Source: an uncultured Eisenbergiella sp.
GTDB lineage: Bacteria > Bacillota > Clostridia > Lachnospirales > Lachnospiraceae
Assembly (NCBI GenBank): GCA_910585455.1
Contig: CAJUEL010000003.1
Coordinates: 1-64,000 of the forward strand
Length of the DNA: 64,000 nt
Reading direction: 5' to 3'
Shown: one piece after another, positions 26,421-35,905 of the stretch
Layout: each line of letters starts with the position of its first letter
How positions within the stretch are numbered: position 1 is the first letter of the stretch
Translations under genes and position numbers: made by a program
The notes under the pieces: generated by a model
What the model was told of the DNA's origin: nothing
The model's input: only the letters and a program-made list of their open reading frames with translations
Databases searched by the model: none

Positions 26421-27464
26421 ATGGGGCAAAGTCAGATAAGAGTTATTTTTTTTGGAGCAGGCGCTAAAGCTGAAATTGTATGGGAGCAGCTTTTAGATAG
26501 TCCCTTTTTCAATGATAGCTATATAGCCTTTTCGGATAACAATAAACAATTGTGGGGAAGAAGTTTTCATTCTTTTAGGATAATCCCACCCTATGAAGTA
26601 AACCAGTATAGTGCAGATTTGTTTGTTGTTACCAGCATTTATGTGAATGAAATAAAGAAACAGCTTATAGGTGAGCTGGGAATCCCCAGTGAGAGGATTT
26701 TTACATTTGAAGAATATAAAAGAAGCTGTTATGTGAAATGGATATATGATGAAAGATATCAAGCATCAAAAAATGTAAACAATAGTTTTCATACGGATAA
26801 AGCAATTATATATACCGCAATTACAGGAGATTACGATTATCTGAAAGAGCCATTGTTGGTCAATGAAGACTGTGAATATATATGTTTTACAAATAACAAA
26901 AAACTTAAATCGGATATTTGGAATATAGAATATATCAGGGATGATGAGCTGGATAATATGATGCTGGCAAAGAAAGTAAAATTGTTTCCTGATTTGTATT
27001 TTAAGGAGTATGAGACAAGTATTTGGATCGATGGGAAAATTCAAATATGTGATGATTTAATAGGATATGTAAAAAAATTTGGCAGGAATCAACCGATTTT
27101 ATCGTTCCCCCACCATGAGAGAAAATGTATCTATGAGGAAGCCGGAGCCTGTTTATACTTACATATTGGACATAAACTGGAAATTGTTAAACAAATAAGT
27201 GACTATTATTCTATGGGATATCCGATCAATAATGGATTATATGAAATGGGATGTATTGTCCGTCAGCATAATAATGAACTGGTAAAAAGGGTGATGCGCG
27301 AATGGTGGAAGGAATTGGAACTATATTCTTATAGGGATCAAATTAGCTTTCCAGTGGTTTGTTGGAAAAATGATTTTCTGCCGGATATTTGTAGTTTAGA
27401 TATTTATAAAAACAATTGGCTGAAGCCACATCCTCATAATAAAAACAGAAAAGTCAGAGCGTAA
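26421..27464 (+). CDS. DUF616-type glycosyltransferase with N-terminal Rossmann-like module
   Basis: A 347-aa protein. Residues ~7-105 are the module (IRVIFFGAGAKAEIVWEQL). Residues ~125-345 match DUF616 (TOD1/MUCI70-like glycosyltransferase): IYTAITGDYDYLKEP, ICFTNN, SIWIDGKIQI, PHHERKCIYEEA and NNGLYEMGCIVRQHN. DUF616 proteins are predicted GT-A enzymes. Start supported by GGTGGAG. Confidence 0.78.
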   Translation: MGQSQIRVIFFGAGAKAEIVWEQLLDSPFFNDSYIAFSDNNKQLWGRSFHSFRIIPPYEVNQYSADLFVVTSIYVNEIKKQLIGELGIPSERIFTFEEYKRSCYVKWIYDERYQASKNVNNSFHTDKAIIYTAITGDYDYLKEPLLVNEDCEYICFTNNKKLKSDIWNIEYIRDDELDNMMLAKKVKLFPDLYFKEYETSIWIDGKIQICDDLIGYVKKFGRNQPILSFPHHERKCIYEEAGACLYLHIGHKLEIVKQISDYYSMGYPINNGLYEMGCIVRQHNNELVKRVMREWWKELELYSYRDQISFPVVCWKNDFLPDICSLDIYKNNWLKPHPHNKNRKVRA

Positions 27465-27507
27465 ATGACGTTGCTATTGATATATGTAAAAATATAGGAG
27501 AAAACGT

Positions 27508-29436
27508 GTGAAGCGTCTATGTATTTATCTCATTTACGATACAGAAAATGTTGTAGATGATTACATCGGCTATATACTACGCGAATTGCGAAAGATAGCA
27601 GATAAGCTGCTGGTGGTATGTAATTTTCCATCTATTGAGCAAGGAATCCAAAATGTTCTACCATACGCAGACCGGATATATTACAGAGAAAACAAAGGCT
27701 ATGATGCAGGAGCGTATAAAGATGCTTTATGTAATTTAATTGGGTGGAAAGAGATTGAAAATTATGAAGAGTTGCTCCTCATAAACGACTCCTTTTTTGG
27801 CCCTTTTGCACCACTGAAAGAAATTATTACTCGAATGGAAAACAGGCAGGATGATTTCTGGGGACTGACTATGCATGGCGGTACGGGAGAAGGTGGAATA
27901 CCGGAACATATTCAGACTTTCTTTACTGCGGTGCAAAGCAGGATGCTGCACAGCCAGGCATTTCGGCAGTACTGGGAAGAATTGCCTTATTTCAAAAACT
28001 TTGATGAAGTTGTGCGGATGCATGAAATGAAGTTTACCAAATATTTTGTGGAAGCCGGTTTTTCCTGCTCCGCCATGGCGGACACCGGGCATAATGATTC
28101 ATTAGATAAGAGAAATAATTATTTGCAGTATGCATTGATATCCTGTGAATTGATAAAAAAAAGGAATTTCCCTTTCCTGAAAAAGCAGCAGTTTGGATAC
28201 AATACGCTGAACATGCAAACGCAGGAGAATCTAAGGCAAGCGATTGACTATGTGGACCAGCACACAGATTATGACGTGAGGATGATATGGCACAATCTAA
28301 TACGGACTATGTATATTCCAGACCTGCAGAGGTCACTTCATCTTCATTACATTTTAAGCAGTGAGGAAAAACCCTGTAAAGAGCATTCTGACATCATGAT
28401 AGCTGTTTCGGCGGATTTTCTGAACGCCTGTGAATATACGATAGAGTATCTGGAACGGCTTCAGCATGCATGTAAGATAAGCGTTTATGCGGAGAATGAT
28501 GAAATATGTGCTTTTTACCAAAGCAATGGTATTGCCTGCGTGAAAACGTCGTTGGATGTCTGCAAGGAGTTGGGGGCGTTGAAGAATTACCGATACGTCT
28601 GTTTTATCCACGATGAGGATATGTCATCAGAAGAACTCCCCAGCTGTATCCACAAATCACATTTCTTCCATATATGGGACAATCTGTTAAGAGACATTTA
28701 TTTTGTGGAGCGTGTCTTGGAACGGTTTGAATCGGAGCCGGAGCTCGGTGTGCTGATGCCGCCACAGCCCAATTTTGCCCGATATTTTGGCGAATCAGGA
28801 AAGGGTTGGGATGGAGGGTATGAAAAATGCCGGGATATCGTGCAGAGAAAGAGATTAAAATGCCGATTGGCTTTCACGAAGCCGCCGCTTGGCATTGGAA
28901 ATAACTGCTGGATGAGAGGGAAGCTTTTGAAACGTCTGGCCGGATGGGAGGATGTAAGCTTTACAAATATGCAATATCTCTGGGCATTCATTGCACAGGA
29001 TCAGGGATATTATTCCGGTGCGCTGGAAAGCGCAGAGCATGCGTCACTGAATGCGGTGAACCAGCAGTACTATCTCAATGAAATATGCGATCTGGTCCGG
29101 CAAAAGTTCGGGGATTTTGATAGCTTTATAGAAATGAAAAAGCTTCTGTTTAAGGGAAGACTGGAAGCATTTTGTAGAAAGTATGCGAAATTGTATATTT
29201 ATGGGACAGGGTATATGGCAAAGCAGTACAGGAACATGATACCGGCCGTTCAGGGGTATATTGTTTCAGACGGACAGCCTATAACAGAGAGCATGGATGG
29301 GCTTCCTGTTTTGCACTTGTCAAAGTTAGAATTTGATGAGGAAACGGGAGTGGTGGTTTGCGTAGAACAGAAGCTGCAGGAGCAGATTACCCCCATGTTG
29401 GATGCCAGAGGGTTACGCGATTATATTTGTATCTGA
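27508..29436 (+). CDS. RgpF-like (rhamnan synthesis F) protein with C-terminal Rossmann-like module
   Basis: A 642-aa protein in three parts. Residues 1-~280 are an RgpF domain (YRENKGYDAGAYKDAL, LLINDSFFGPF, FWGLTMHGG). Residues ~285-545 are a second, diverged RgpF-like unit (FIHDEDMSSEELP, KPPLGIGNNCWMRG). Residues ~560-642 are the module (AKLYIYGTGYMAKQYR, GLPVLHLSKL). RgpF proteins transfer sugars in rhamnose-glucose polysaccharides. The start is GTG 27508, 7 bases after TAGGAG; no ATG fits. Confidence 0.82.
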   Translation: MKRLCIYLIYDTENVVDDYIGYILRELRKIADKLLVVCNFPSIEQGIQNVLPYADRIYYRENKGYDAGAYKDALCNLIGWKEIENYEELLLINDSFFGPFAPLKEIITRMENRQDDFWGLTMHGGTGEGGIPEHIQTFFTAVQSRMLHSQAFRQYWEELPYFKNFDEVVRMHEMKFTKYFVEAGFSCSAMADTGHNDSLDKRNNYLQYALISCELIKKRNFPFLKKQQFGYNTLNMQTQENLRQAIDYVDQHTDYDVRMIWHNLIRTMYIPDLQRSLHLHYILSSEEKPCKEHSDIMIAVSADFLNACEYTIEYLERLQHACKISVYAENDEICAFYQSNGIACVKTSLDVCKELGALKNYRYVCFIHDEDMSSEELPSCIHKSHFFHIWDNLLRDIYFVERVLERFESEPELGVLMPPQPNFARYFGESGKGWDGGYEKCRDIVQRKRLKCRLAFTKPPLGIGNNCWMRGKLLKRLAGWEDVSFTNMQYLWAFIAQDQGYYSGALESAEHASLNAVNQQYYLNEICDLVRQKFGDFDSFIEMKKLLFKGRLEAFCRKYAKLYIYGTGYMAKQYRNMIPAVQGYIVSDGQPITESMDGLPVLHLSKLEFDEETGVVVCVEQKLQEQITPMLDARGLRDYICI

Positions 29437-29522
29437 TAGAAGGCCTGTAACAGTGTGCCATATTTATCGGGGGGATAAAGAATCGGCAGCTTTATTTGTG
29501 GATAATAAAAATGGAGGAAATT

Positions 29523-30449
29523 ATGGAAAAAGTTGTTATTTTCGGAGCAGGTTATATTGGAAAAAAGTGCATTGATAATCCCGGCAGAGGGTTTGAGGTA
29601 GTTGCCGCCATAGACAATAACAGAAAGCTGTCCGGGATGGAAATTGTGCCTGGAATTCCGATTATAACAATAAACGAATATGCAGAAAAATACAGAGCCT
29701 TTGACATTGTGATTACGGTGCATGATTATCAGGATGTTATCGGTCAGTTACAGCAATGGAACATTAATAATTACCGGATAGCGGCAGAAATCTTCGCTGT
29801 GCCTGATGTTCCATACGATGCAGATATCAGCCATACAAACTGGGCGAAGTATTTATCAAAAATGTACAATAAAAAGGGGATGGAGATACTGGAAATTGGG
29901 GCGAGAAATGTAACAGGAAGAGTTTTGAGAGATTGCTTCAGTAATGCCAATTATACAGGATTTGATTATTATGCAGGGGAAAACGTTGATGTAGTTGGAG
30001 ATGCGCATGAATTGAGTCGTTTTTTCAATAAAAAGTTCGATTTGATTTTCAGCAGTGCAGTTTTTGAACATTTGGCAATGCCATGGAAGGTATCCAGAGA
30101 AATTATTAAGCTGTTAAAGGTTGGAGGACATGTTTTTATTGAAACACACTATTCTTACTCGAGTCATGAAAGACCATGGCATTTTTTTCAGTTCAGCGAA
30201 AATGCTTTAGATGTTTTATTTCCGGAAAAATTCGGAATGTCCTGTATTAAGAAGGGGTGCTCGAATTTGTTAGAAGGCAGATTTTCTGCATATGCAGCTG
30301 AATACCTCAGGGGAAAGACAGTAGAGGGCTTATACTGCCATTCAGAGTATTTTGGGCAGAAGGTGAAAGAAGTGGAAGAGCTTTCTTGGGACAGTTTGAA
30401 ATTGGAAGATGTAGTGAAAGCTACGGAGTATCCGAGACCAAAGTGGTGA
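29523..30449 (+). CDS. Class I SAM methyltransferase with N-terminal Rossmann-like module
   Basis: A 308-aa protein. Residues 2-~105 are the module (EKVVIFGAGYIGKKC, VPGIPIITINEY). Residues ~120-300 are a class I methyltransferase (MEILEIGARNVTGRVL, FDLIFSSAVFEHLAMP, LKVGGHVFIETH). ATG 29523 follows GGAGG (29513-29517); the earlier ATG 29496 has no site. Likely methylates a sugar of the glycan. Confidence 0.82.
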   Translation: MEKVVIFGAGYIGKKCIDNPGRGFEVVAAIDNNRKLSGMEIVPGIPIITINEYAEKYRAFDIVITVHDYQDVIGQLQQWNINNYRIAAEIFAVPDVPYDADISHTNWAKYLSKMYNKKGMEILEIGARNVTGRVLRDCFSNANYTGFDYYAGENVDVVGDAHELSRFFNKKFDLIFSSAVFEHLAMPWKVSREIIKLLKVGGHVFIETHYSYSSHERPWHFFQFSENALDVLFPEKFGMSCIKKGCSNLLEGRFSAYAAEYLRGKTVEGLYCHSEYFGQKVKEVEELSWDSLKLEDVVKATEYPRPKW

Positions 30450-30481
30450 GTTTCGTAAACAATAAAAAGGGTGGAAATGAA

Positions 30482-32158
30482 ATGAAATATATTATTTATG
30501 GTACAAACAGAGTTGCCAAAGATTTCCTTTACATATTTGACAACATGGAAATCCTATACTTTACAGAATCCCGCCCGTCGCACGCGCACTTTCTGGGCTA
30601 CCCCGTACACGATCTGAATTACGCCCTGCAGGATACCGCCTACGACCAGATCATCCTGTGCGATTTTGACAAAACAGAAAAGAGAGCCGTGCTGGAGCAG
30701 CAGAACCTGTCATACGGCAAGGACTTCATATATGAGGAAGACTTCTTCCCGCTTCTGGATGAAATCCGGATTCCAAACGATCGGCGGATCGCCGTATGGG
30801 GAACCGGTCTGGTGGCGAAAAAGCTTACAGACTATAACGAAACGTGGAAAACGGATTGTTATATTGACACCTATAAATCAGAGGAGCAGTTTTGCGGGAT
30901 CAGGGTGGTGACACCGGACAAAATAGAGGAGTGGAAGGATTATTTCGTCATCATCGCGGTTGCGAAGGATCAGGAAATCCTGGATTATCTGCGTGCGCAG
31001 GGCCTGCGGGAAAAGACGGATTTTGCCAATTATCAGATGATCCTGGGAACGCCTTCTGCATTGCTTCGGCGGACTATTTTTGACAGGGCATATTACGATC
31101 TGGAATGTCGTACCATGTTAAACCATCTGGAAGTATTTTACAGAGGGAATACGCGGTGCTGCTGTACGACATTTGTGGAGCAGAATCTTGACAATGTGTT
31201 GGACAAGGATGTGGATGCGCTCTGGCATTCCAATTTGCATAAGGTGTTGTGCCTTTCAACGGAAAACAGGACATACACATTTTGTGATAAAAGCATGTGT
31301 CCGCTGTTTGTTGCTAAAAAGAACGGACAGGGGAAGGTGACGGACAGGCCGTATCGGAGCATGTCGGACAGGCCGGAGGTTCTGGCGGTCGGTTATGATT
31401 CTTCCTGCAATTTAAGCTGTGTATCCTGCCGGAAGGAGCTTCGGATCGCTACGGGGAAGGAGCTGGAGAATCTGAGCAGGATTACGCGGAAGTTGAAAGA
31501 GGAGTATTTGCCGGCATGCAGATTCTTGATTCTGGCGGGCGATGGGGAGGTATTTGCCAGTCGAACCTATCAGGAATTATATGAGGATGAGAACAGCAAT
31601 GCAGAGTTCATCCGGCTTTTGTCAAACGGCACACTGTTTACCCCGGAAAGGTGGGAACGCTTTGCGCAGGGGAAAACCGGAAAAATCATGCTGACCGTTT
31701 CCATAGACGCGGCGACAAAGGATACCTATGAGCGGATACGGCGCAATGGAAATTTTGAACAGCTCCAGAAAAACATGGAATTTGCGGCATCCCTTCGCAA
31801 GGAGGGAAGGCTTCGCTATTTCCGGATGAATTTTGTAGTACAGGCGGAAAACTACAGGGAGATGGTTCCCTTTGTGAAATGGGGCGAAAGGCTGGGCGTG
31901 GACGAAGTGTTCTTTACAAAGATTCTCAACTGGGGAACCTATACGGAGGAAGAGTTTGCGCGCATAAGCATGATGGAAAAGGATGGCATTACGCCGAAAA
32001 AGGAGCTTAAGGAGGTTTTGGAGGATCCGGTGATGAGAAGCTCCTCCATCGCAGATTTGGGCACGATTCAATATTCCCACAGGGAGGACGAAACAGAGCT
32101 TGTAGAAAACTACTATATGTGGGAGCTTGAGAAACGGGGAGGAAAAATCTTTGTCTGA
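30482..32158 (+). CDS. Radical SAM enzyme with two N-terminal Rossmann-like modules
   Basis: A 558-aa protein. Residues 1-~95 (MKYIIYGTNRVAKDF) and ~101-195 (RRIAVWGTGLVAKKL) are two consecutive modules. A cysteine-rich segment follows near residues 225-280 (RCCCTT, FCDKSMCPL) that looks like a SPASM cluster region, then the radical SAM core with CNLSCVSC (Cys309, 313, 316). The SPASM-like part therefore precedes the core instead of following it. ATG 30482 has AAGGGTGG upstream. Within its first ~60 bases the composition changes from AT-rich back to GC-rich. Substrate unknown. Confidence 0.75.
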   Translation: MKYIIYGTNRVAKDFLYIFDNMEILYFTESRPSHAHFLGYPVHDLNYALQDTAYDQIILCDFDKTEKRAVLEQQNLSYGKDFIYEEDFFPLLDEIRIPNDRRIAVWGTGLVAKKLTDYNETWKTDCYIDTYKSEEQFCGIRVVTPDKIEEWKDYFVIIAVAKDQEILDYLRAQGLREKTDFANYQMILGTPSALLRRTIFDRAYYDLECRTMLNHLEVFYRGNTRCCCTTFVEQNLDNVLDKDVDALWHSNLHKVLCLSTENRTYTFCDKSMCPLFVAKKNGQGKVTDRPYRSMSDRPEVLAVGYDSSCNLSCVSCRKELRIATGKELENLSRITRKLKEEYLPACRFLILAGDGEVFASRTYQELYEDENSNAEFIRLLSNGTLFTPERWERFAQGKTGKIMLTVSIDAATKDTYERIRRNGNFEQLQKNMEFAASLRKEGRLRYFRMNFVVQAENYREMVPFVKWGERLGVDEVFFTKILNWGTYTEEEFARISMMEKDGITPKKELKEVLEDPVMRSSSIADLGTIQYSHREDETELVENYYMWELEKRGGKIFV

Positions 32159-32528
32159 GGAACGGTATTTTCACGCGTATCTGATGCAGGGACATTGGCT
32201 GGAAGCGCTGTACCGGGGGCATCGGGCGTCGGAATATTTTACGGACCTGGGTTATAAGAGCATAGCCATCTACGGCATGGGAGACCTGGCGAACAGGCTG
32301 CTGGATGATTTGGCGGGCAGCGAGGTCCGGGTGTGCTATGGAATCGACCGGGACGCGGCGGGGACGGTGTGCGGCATGGAAAACGTCTATGGGCCGGAGG
32401 ATAGGCTGCCCGGAGTCGATGTGATTGTTGTGACCCCGTTTTATGCCTTTGAAGCGATACGCAGAGAGCTGGAAAAGAAGGTCAGCTGTCCGATTGTCTC
32501 AATAGAAGAAGTGATTTGGAGTATTTGA
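32151..32528 (+). CDS. Stand-alone Rossmann-like module protein
   Basis: A 125-aa protein that is essentially one copy of the module fused elsewhere in this cluster: a short helical N-terminus, then KSIAIYGMGDLANRLLDDL (glycines at 42 and 44), a GIDRD segment, and DVIVVTPFYAFEAI. TTG 32151 is chosen as start because GGGGAGG (32136-32142) is 8 bases upstream; it overlaps the end of the radical SAM gene by 8 bases. It may supply the module in trans to enzymes that lack it, such as the WbsX protein that follows 3 bases later. Confidence 0.6.
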   Translation: MSEERYFHAYLMQGHWLEALYRGHRASEYFTDLGYKSIAIYGMGDLANRLLDDLAGSEVRVCYGIDRDAAGTVCGMENVYGPEDRLPGVDVIVVTPFYAFEAIRRELEKKVSCPIVSIEEVIWSI

Positions 32529-32531
32529 AGG

Positions 32532-33632
32532 ATGAAAACGCTCGCATTTTATTTGCCCCAGTTTCATGAAATACCGGAAAACAACGATGCCTGGGGGAAC
32601 GGGTTCACGGAATGGGTGAACGTGAAAAAGGCAAAAAAATTCAGGGAAAGTCAGTATCAGCCGCGAAAGCCGCTGGATGATCATTATTATAATCTGCTCG
32701 ATCCGGATACGATGCGGTGGCAGGCGGGGCTTGCCAATGAAGCGGGGATTTACGGATTCTGCTTTTACCATTACTGGTTCCATGGCCGTCTGGTGCTGGA
32801 AAAGCCGGTGCAGAATTTGCTGGTTGATCCGTCTGTGAAGCTGCGCTATTGCTTTGCCTGGGCGAATGAGCCGTGGACAAAAACCTGGCATGGCGCGGGC
32901 GGGGAAAAGGAGATTCTGATTCCCCAGACCTATGGCAAAGAAGAGGAGTGGGAAGCCCATTACCGCTATTTTTTGCCCTATTTTCAGGATGAGCGGTATG
33001 TGAAGGAAAACGGTTCCCCGATGCTGCTGGTTTACCGGCTGAGAAATATACCGGAATTTAATCAGATGATCCGGTATTGGAACAGGCGGGCGAGGCAGGA
33101 TGGATTTGGCGGCGTGTATCTGGTGTCGATGAATGTGAGCAGCGAGCATGTTGCGATGAGCAGATGGGTGGATGCCTCTGTGGATTTTGAACCGAACGCG
33201 ACAAAGTACAGGATGCGGGCGGAAAACAAAGAGCAGGAAGCCTTTTTGGACTATGATCAGATTTGTGAAAGCATGCTGGCAAGGCCTCACAAAAAGGCAC
33301 ATTTCAGGACGATGTTTGTCGATTATGACGATACGCCCAGAAGGGGAGAGCGGGGGATCTATACGGTGAATGCTTCACCGGAAAAATTTGAGGCTTATTT
33401 GCGCAGTTCCATTTCGCAAAGCGTGCGGGAGGGCAATGCATATCTGTTCCTGAACGCGTGGAACGAATGGGGAGAGGGAAATTATCTGGAACCGGACGAA
33501 AGATGGGGATATGCGTATTTAAAGAGCTTGTGCAATGTTTTGAGGGGGAAGGAATATGCCGAAAAAAGTGATATTCTGGGCGGCAGGCGCAAACGCGAAG
33601 AAATTTGTGGGATGCCTGCGGGAGGACGTTGA
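32532..33632 (+). CDS. WbsX-like (GH99-like) glycan biosynthesis protein
   Basis: A 366-aa protein of the WbsX family, related in fold to GH99 and found in O-antigen and capsule loci. Family-typical stretches are LAFYLPQFHEIPENNDAWG, GFTEWVNV, FCFYHYWFHGR, ANEPWTKTW and NAWNEWGEG. It starts 3 bases after the stand-alone module gene, and its end overlaps the next gene by 77 bases. Role in glycan assembly is inferred from family context; direct activity is unproven. Confidence 0.82.
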   Translation: MKTLAFYLPQFHEIPENNDAWGNGFTEWVNVKKAKKFRESQYQPRKPLDDHYYNLLDPDTMRWQAGLANEAGIYGFCFYHYWFHGRLVLEKPVQNLLVDPSVKLRYCFAWANEPWTKTWHGAGGEKEILIPQTYGKEEEWEAHYRYFLPYFQDERYVKENGSPMLLVYRLRNIPEFNQMIRYWNRRARQDGFGGVYLVSMNVSSEHVAMSRWVDASVDFEPNATKYRMRAENKEQEAFLDYDQICESMLARPHKKAHFRTMFVDYDDTPRRGERGIYTVNASPEKFEAYLRSSISQSVREGNAYLFLNAWNEWGEGNYLEPDERWGYAYLKSLCNVLRGKEYAEKSDILGGRRKREEICGMPAGGR

Positions 33633-34788
33633 GATCGCCGCTTTCGTGGATAACGATGCGCTTCGATGGGGTGAAGCTTTTTGCGGCGCATGCATCATTT
33701 CGGCGGCGGACCTGGACCGGTATGCATATGACTATATTGTGGTCACGACGCCGGATTACGAAGGGATTTTACGCCAGCTGGCAAAGCGCGATATCGCCGA
33801 CGACAGGATCATTACGCCCTTTGCGCCGGACAGGCGGGAAAGGAGCGGCTGGCGGGAGATTTTTCATGTGGGGGAGCTTCTGTACTATGTGCTGGAGCTG
33901 CGGATGAAAAATATGGGCTCTCTGCTGGAGAATATGCCCTATGAGATCAGTGCGGGGATGGAAAGGGCGCATCTGAAACGGCCGATTGTCAAATCGATCG
34001 ATGAAACTCTGGAAAAGCTTCGGGAAGGATATTCGATGAGCCGTTACGGAGACGGCGAGCTGAACATGATTTTGGGCCGTCATTTTTCCACATTTCAGAA
34101 GCCGGACGGAAGGTTGATTCAGCGGCTTAAGGAAATTCTGAAAAGCGATTTGCAAAAGCACATGGTGTGCCTTCCGGATATTTTCGGCGACTTTATGAAT
34201 ATGAATGAAGAGCATCAGAATTGGTTTCGCAGGCATCTGGCGGATGGCGGCAGGGAATGTGATTATCATATTTTGTCAATGGAAAAGGAGTACTACAATA
34301 CGTTTGTCACCCGTCCATACAAGGATTATGTGGACAAGCGCGGGGCGAAGGAGCGGTTTTTGGCGATCCGGGAAATATGGAGCGGCAGGAACATCACGAT
34401 CATCGAAGGGGAAAAGACGAGGTTCGGCGTGGGCAATGACCTGATCAGTAACGCCCGGTCCTGCGAGCGGATTCTGGGACCTGCGGTGAACGCCTTTGAC
34501 AAATATGACGAGCTGCTTTGGCAGGCAAAAAAGACGGATCCGGACCGGCTCATTCTGATCGCGCTGGGGCACACCGCAACTGTGCTGGCCTATGATCTGG
34601 CAAAGGCGGGCTTTTGCGCGTTGGATATCGGGCATCTGGATATCGAATATGAGTGGTTTTTGCGCGGGGTGGATGAGAAGATACCGATCACAGGCAAGTA
34701 TGTGAATGAGGCGCCGCTGGGAAGGGATGTTCCGGTGCGCATATCCGATGAGAAATATAACAGCGAAATCAGGAAAGTGATCATATAA
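33556..34788 (+). CDS. GT-D fold glycosyltransferase (DUF1792 type) with N-terminal Rossmann-like module
   Basis: A 410-aa protein. Residues 1-~95 are the module (KKVIFWAAGANAKKF, with AAG in place of GAG). Residues ~140-410 match the GT-D family (SP_1767-like glucosyltransferases): RYGDGE at 163-168 provides the acidic metal/donor site, with IIEGEKTRFGVGNDL and LIALGHTATVLAYDLA further on. The start lies within the preceding gene (77-base overlap) behind GGGGGAAGG, so it is translationally coupled. Confidence 0.83.
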   Translation: MPKKVIFWAAGANAKKFVGCLREDVEIAAFVDNDALRWGEAFCGACIISAADLDRYAYDYIVVTTPDYEGILRQLAKRDIADDRIITPFAPDRRERSGWREIFHVGELLYYVLELRMKNMGSLLENMPYEISAGMERAHLKRPIVKSIDETLEKLREGYSMSRYGDGELNMILGRHFSTFQKPDGRLIQRLKEILKSDLQKHMVCLPDIFGDFMNMNEEHQNWFRRHLADGGRECDYHILSMEKEYYNTFVTRPYKDYVDKRGAKERFLAIREIWSGRNITIIEGEKTRFGVGNDLISNARSCERILGPAVNAFDKYDELLWQAKKTDPDRLILIALGHTATVLAYDLAKAGFCALDIGHLDIEYEWFLRGVDEKIPITGKYVNEAPLGRDVPVRISDEKYNSEIRKVII

Positions 34789-34789
34789 A

Positions 34790-35905
34790 ATGGGAAAAAT
34801 CCGGGTTTTACATATGACGCCGCCGGAAATCAACAACGGCGTGTACCAGTATTTGTTTAATCACATGAAATATATCGACCAGGATAGCTGCCAGTTTTCG
34901 TTCCTCACGAGAAACCGGACGGAGCTGATGAAAACGAAGGCGTATGAGGAATATCATTTTCCGATCTGGTCCTTTGAAAATACGCAGAGGGATAGCAGCG
35001 ACGGGTTGCGCAGGGAGATCGTCAGGATTCTGGGAGAGGGGTTTGACGCGATTCATCTGCATACCAGTCTTTGGCGGGGATTTCTGATAGAGGAGATCGC
35101 GATGGAAATGGGCATTCCGCAGGTAATCGTGCATTCTCACAGCACTGGTGCGGATTTTGCGGCGGTAGAGGAGCGGGAAAAGGTCCTGGCGCTTCACGAG
35201 GCGTACAAAAAGCAGTTTACTGTAGAAAAGGCGACGGATTTCTGCGCATGCTCGCGTCTGGCGGGCAAATGGCTGTTTGGAGAACAGATTCCAAAGGAGC
35301 GGATCAGGATTTTGCCGAACGCGATCGAGACCTCGAAATACCGGTATGATCCGAAGGTGCGGGAGCGCATGCGGGACAGGCTGGGATTGCGGGACAGGCT
35401 GGTGATAGGGAATGTGGGAAGATATTCCTGGCAGAAAAATCAGGAGTTTTTAATCCGTGCCTTTGCCAGAGCGCGGCAAAAAAATGGCGGGTTGTTTTTG
35501 CTGCTGATCGGGCAGGGGGAACAAAAGGAGCGGCTGACCGGTCTGATCAAAGAGCTGGAGCTGGAAAAGCACGCGATGTGTCTGGATTGGCAGGAGCATG
35601 TGGAGGAATTTTTACAGGCGATGGATGTTTTCTGTCTGCCCTCCCGCTTTGAGGGGCTGTCCATCTGCGCGGTGGAGGCACAGGCGGCGGGGCTGCCCTG
35701 TTTTGTGTCTGACAGGCTGGCGGAGGAGACGAAAATAACCGGTCTGGTCGAGTTTTTGCCGCTTCGGGAGGAGGTCTGGGCACAGAAGCTTGCCGGGGCG
35801 GATATTTGCGGCGACAGAAAATGGATGGACGATGAGATTGCGGCACAGGGATATGAGATCAGGGACGCCGCAAAGCGGCTGTTGGAAATATACAGAGGAA
35901 AATAA
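34790..35905 (+). CDS. GT4-type glycosyltransferase
   Basis: A 371-aa GT-B glycosyltransferase without a Rossmann-like extra module. NNGVYQYLFNHM is near the N-terminus; HSHSTG, RILPNAIET, NVGRYSWQKNQEFLIRAF and LPSRFEGLSICAVEAQAAG mark the acceptor and donor halves. It starts one base after the previous stop and overlaps the next gene by one base, so it belongs to the same transcript. Confidence 0.87.
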   Translation: MGKIRVLHMTPPEINNGVYQYLFNHMKYIDQDSCQFSFLTRNRTELMKTKAYEEYHFPIWSFENTQRDSSDGLRREIVRILGEGFDAIHLHTSLWRGFLIEEIAMEMGIPQVIVHSHSTGADFAAVEEREKVLALHEAYKKQFTVEKATDFCACSRLAGKWLFGEQIPKERIRILPNAIETSKYRYDPKVRERMRDRLGLRDRLVIGNVGRYSWQKNQEFLIRAFARARQKNGGLFLLLIGQGEQKERLTGLIKELELEKHAMCLDWQEHVEEFLQAMDVFCLPSRFEGLSICAVEAQAAGLPCFVSDRLAEETKITGLVEFLPLREEVWAQKLAGADICGDRKWMDDEIAAQGYEIRDAAKRLLEIYRGK

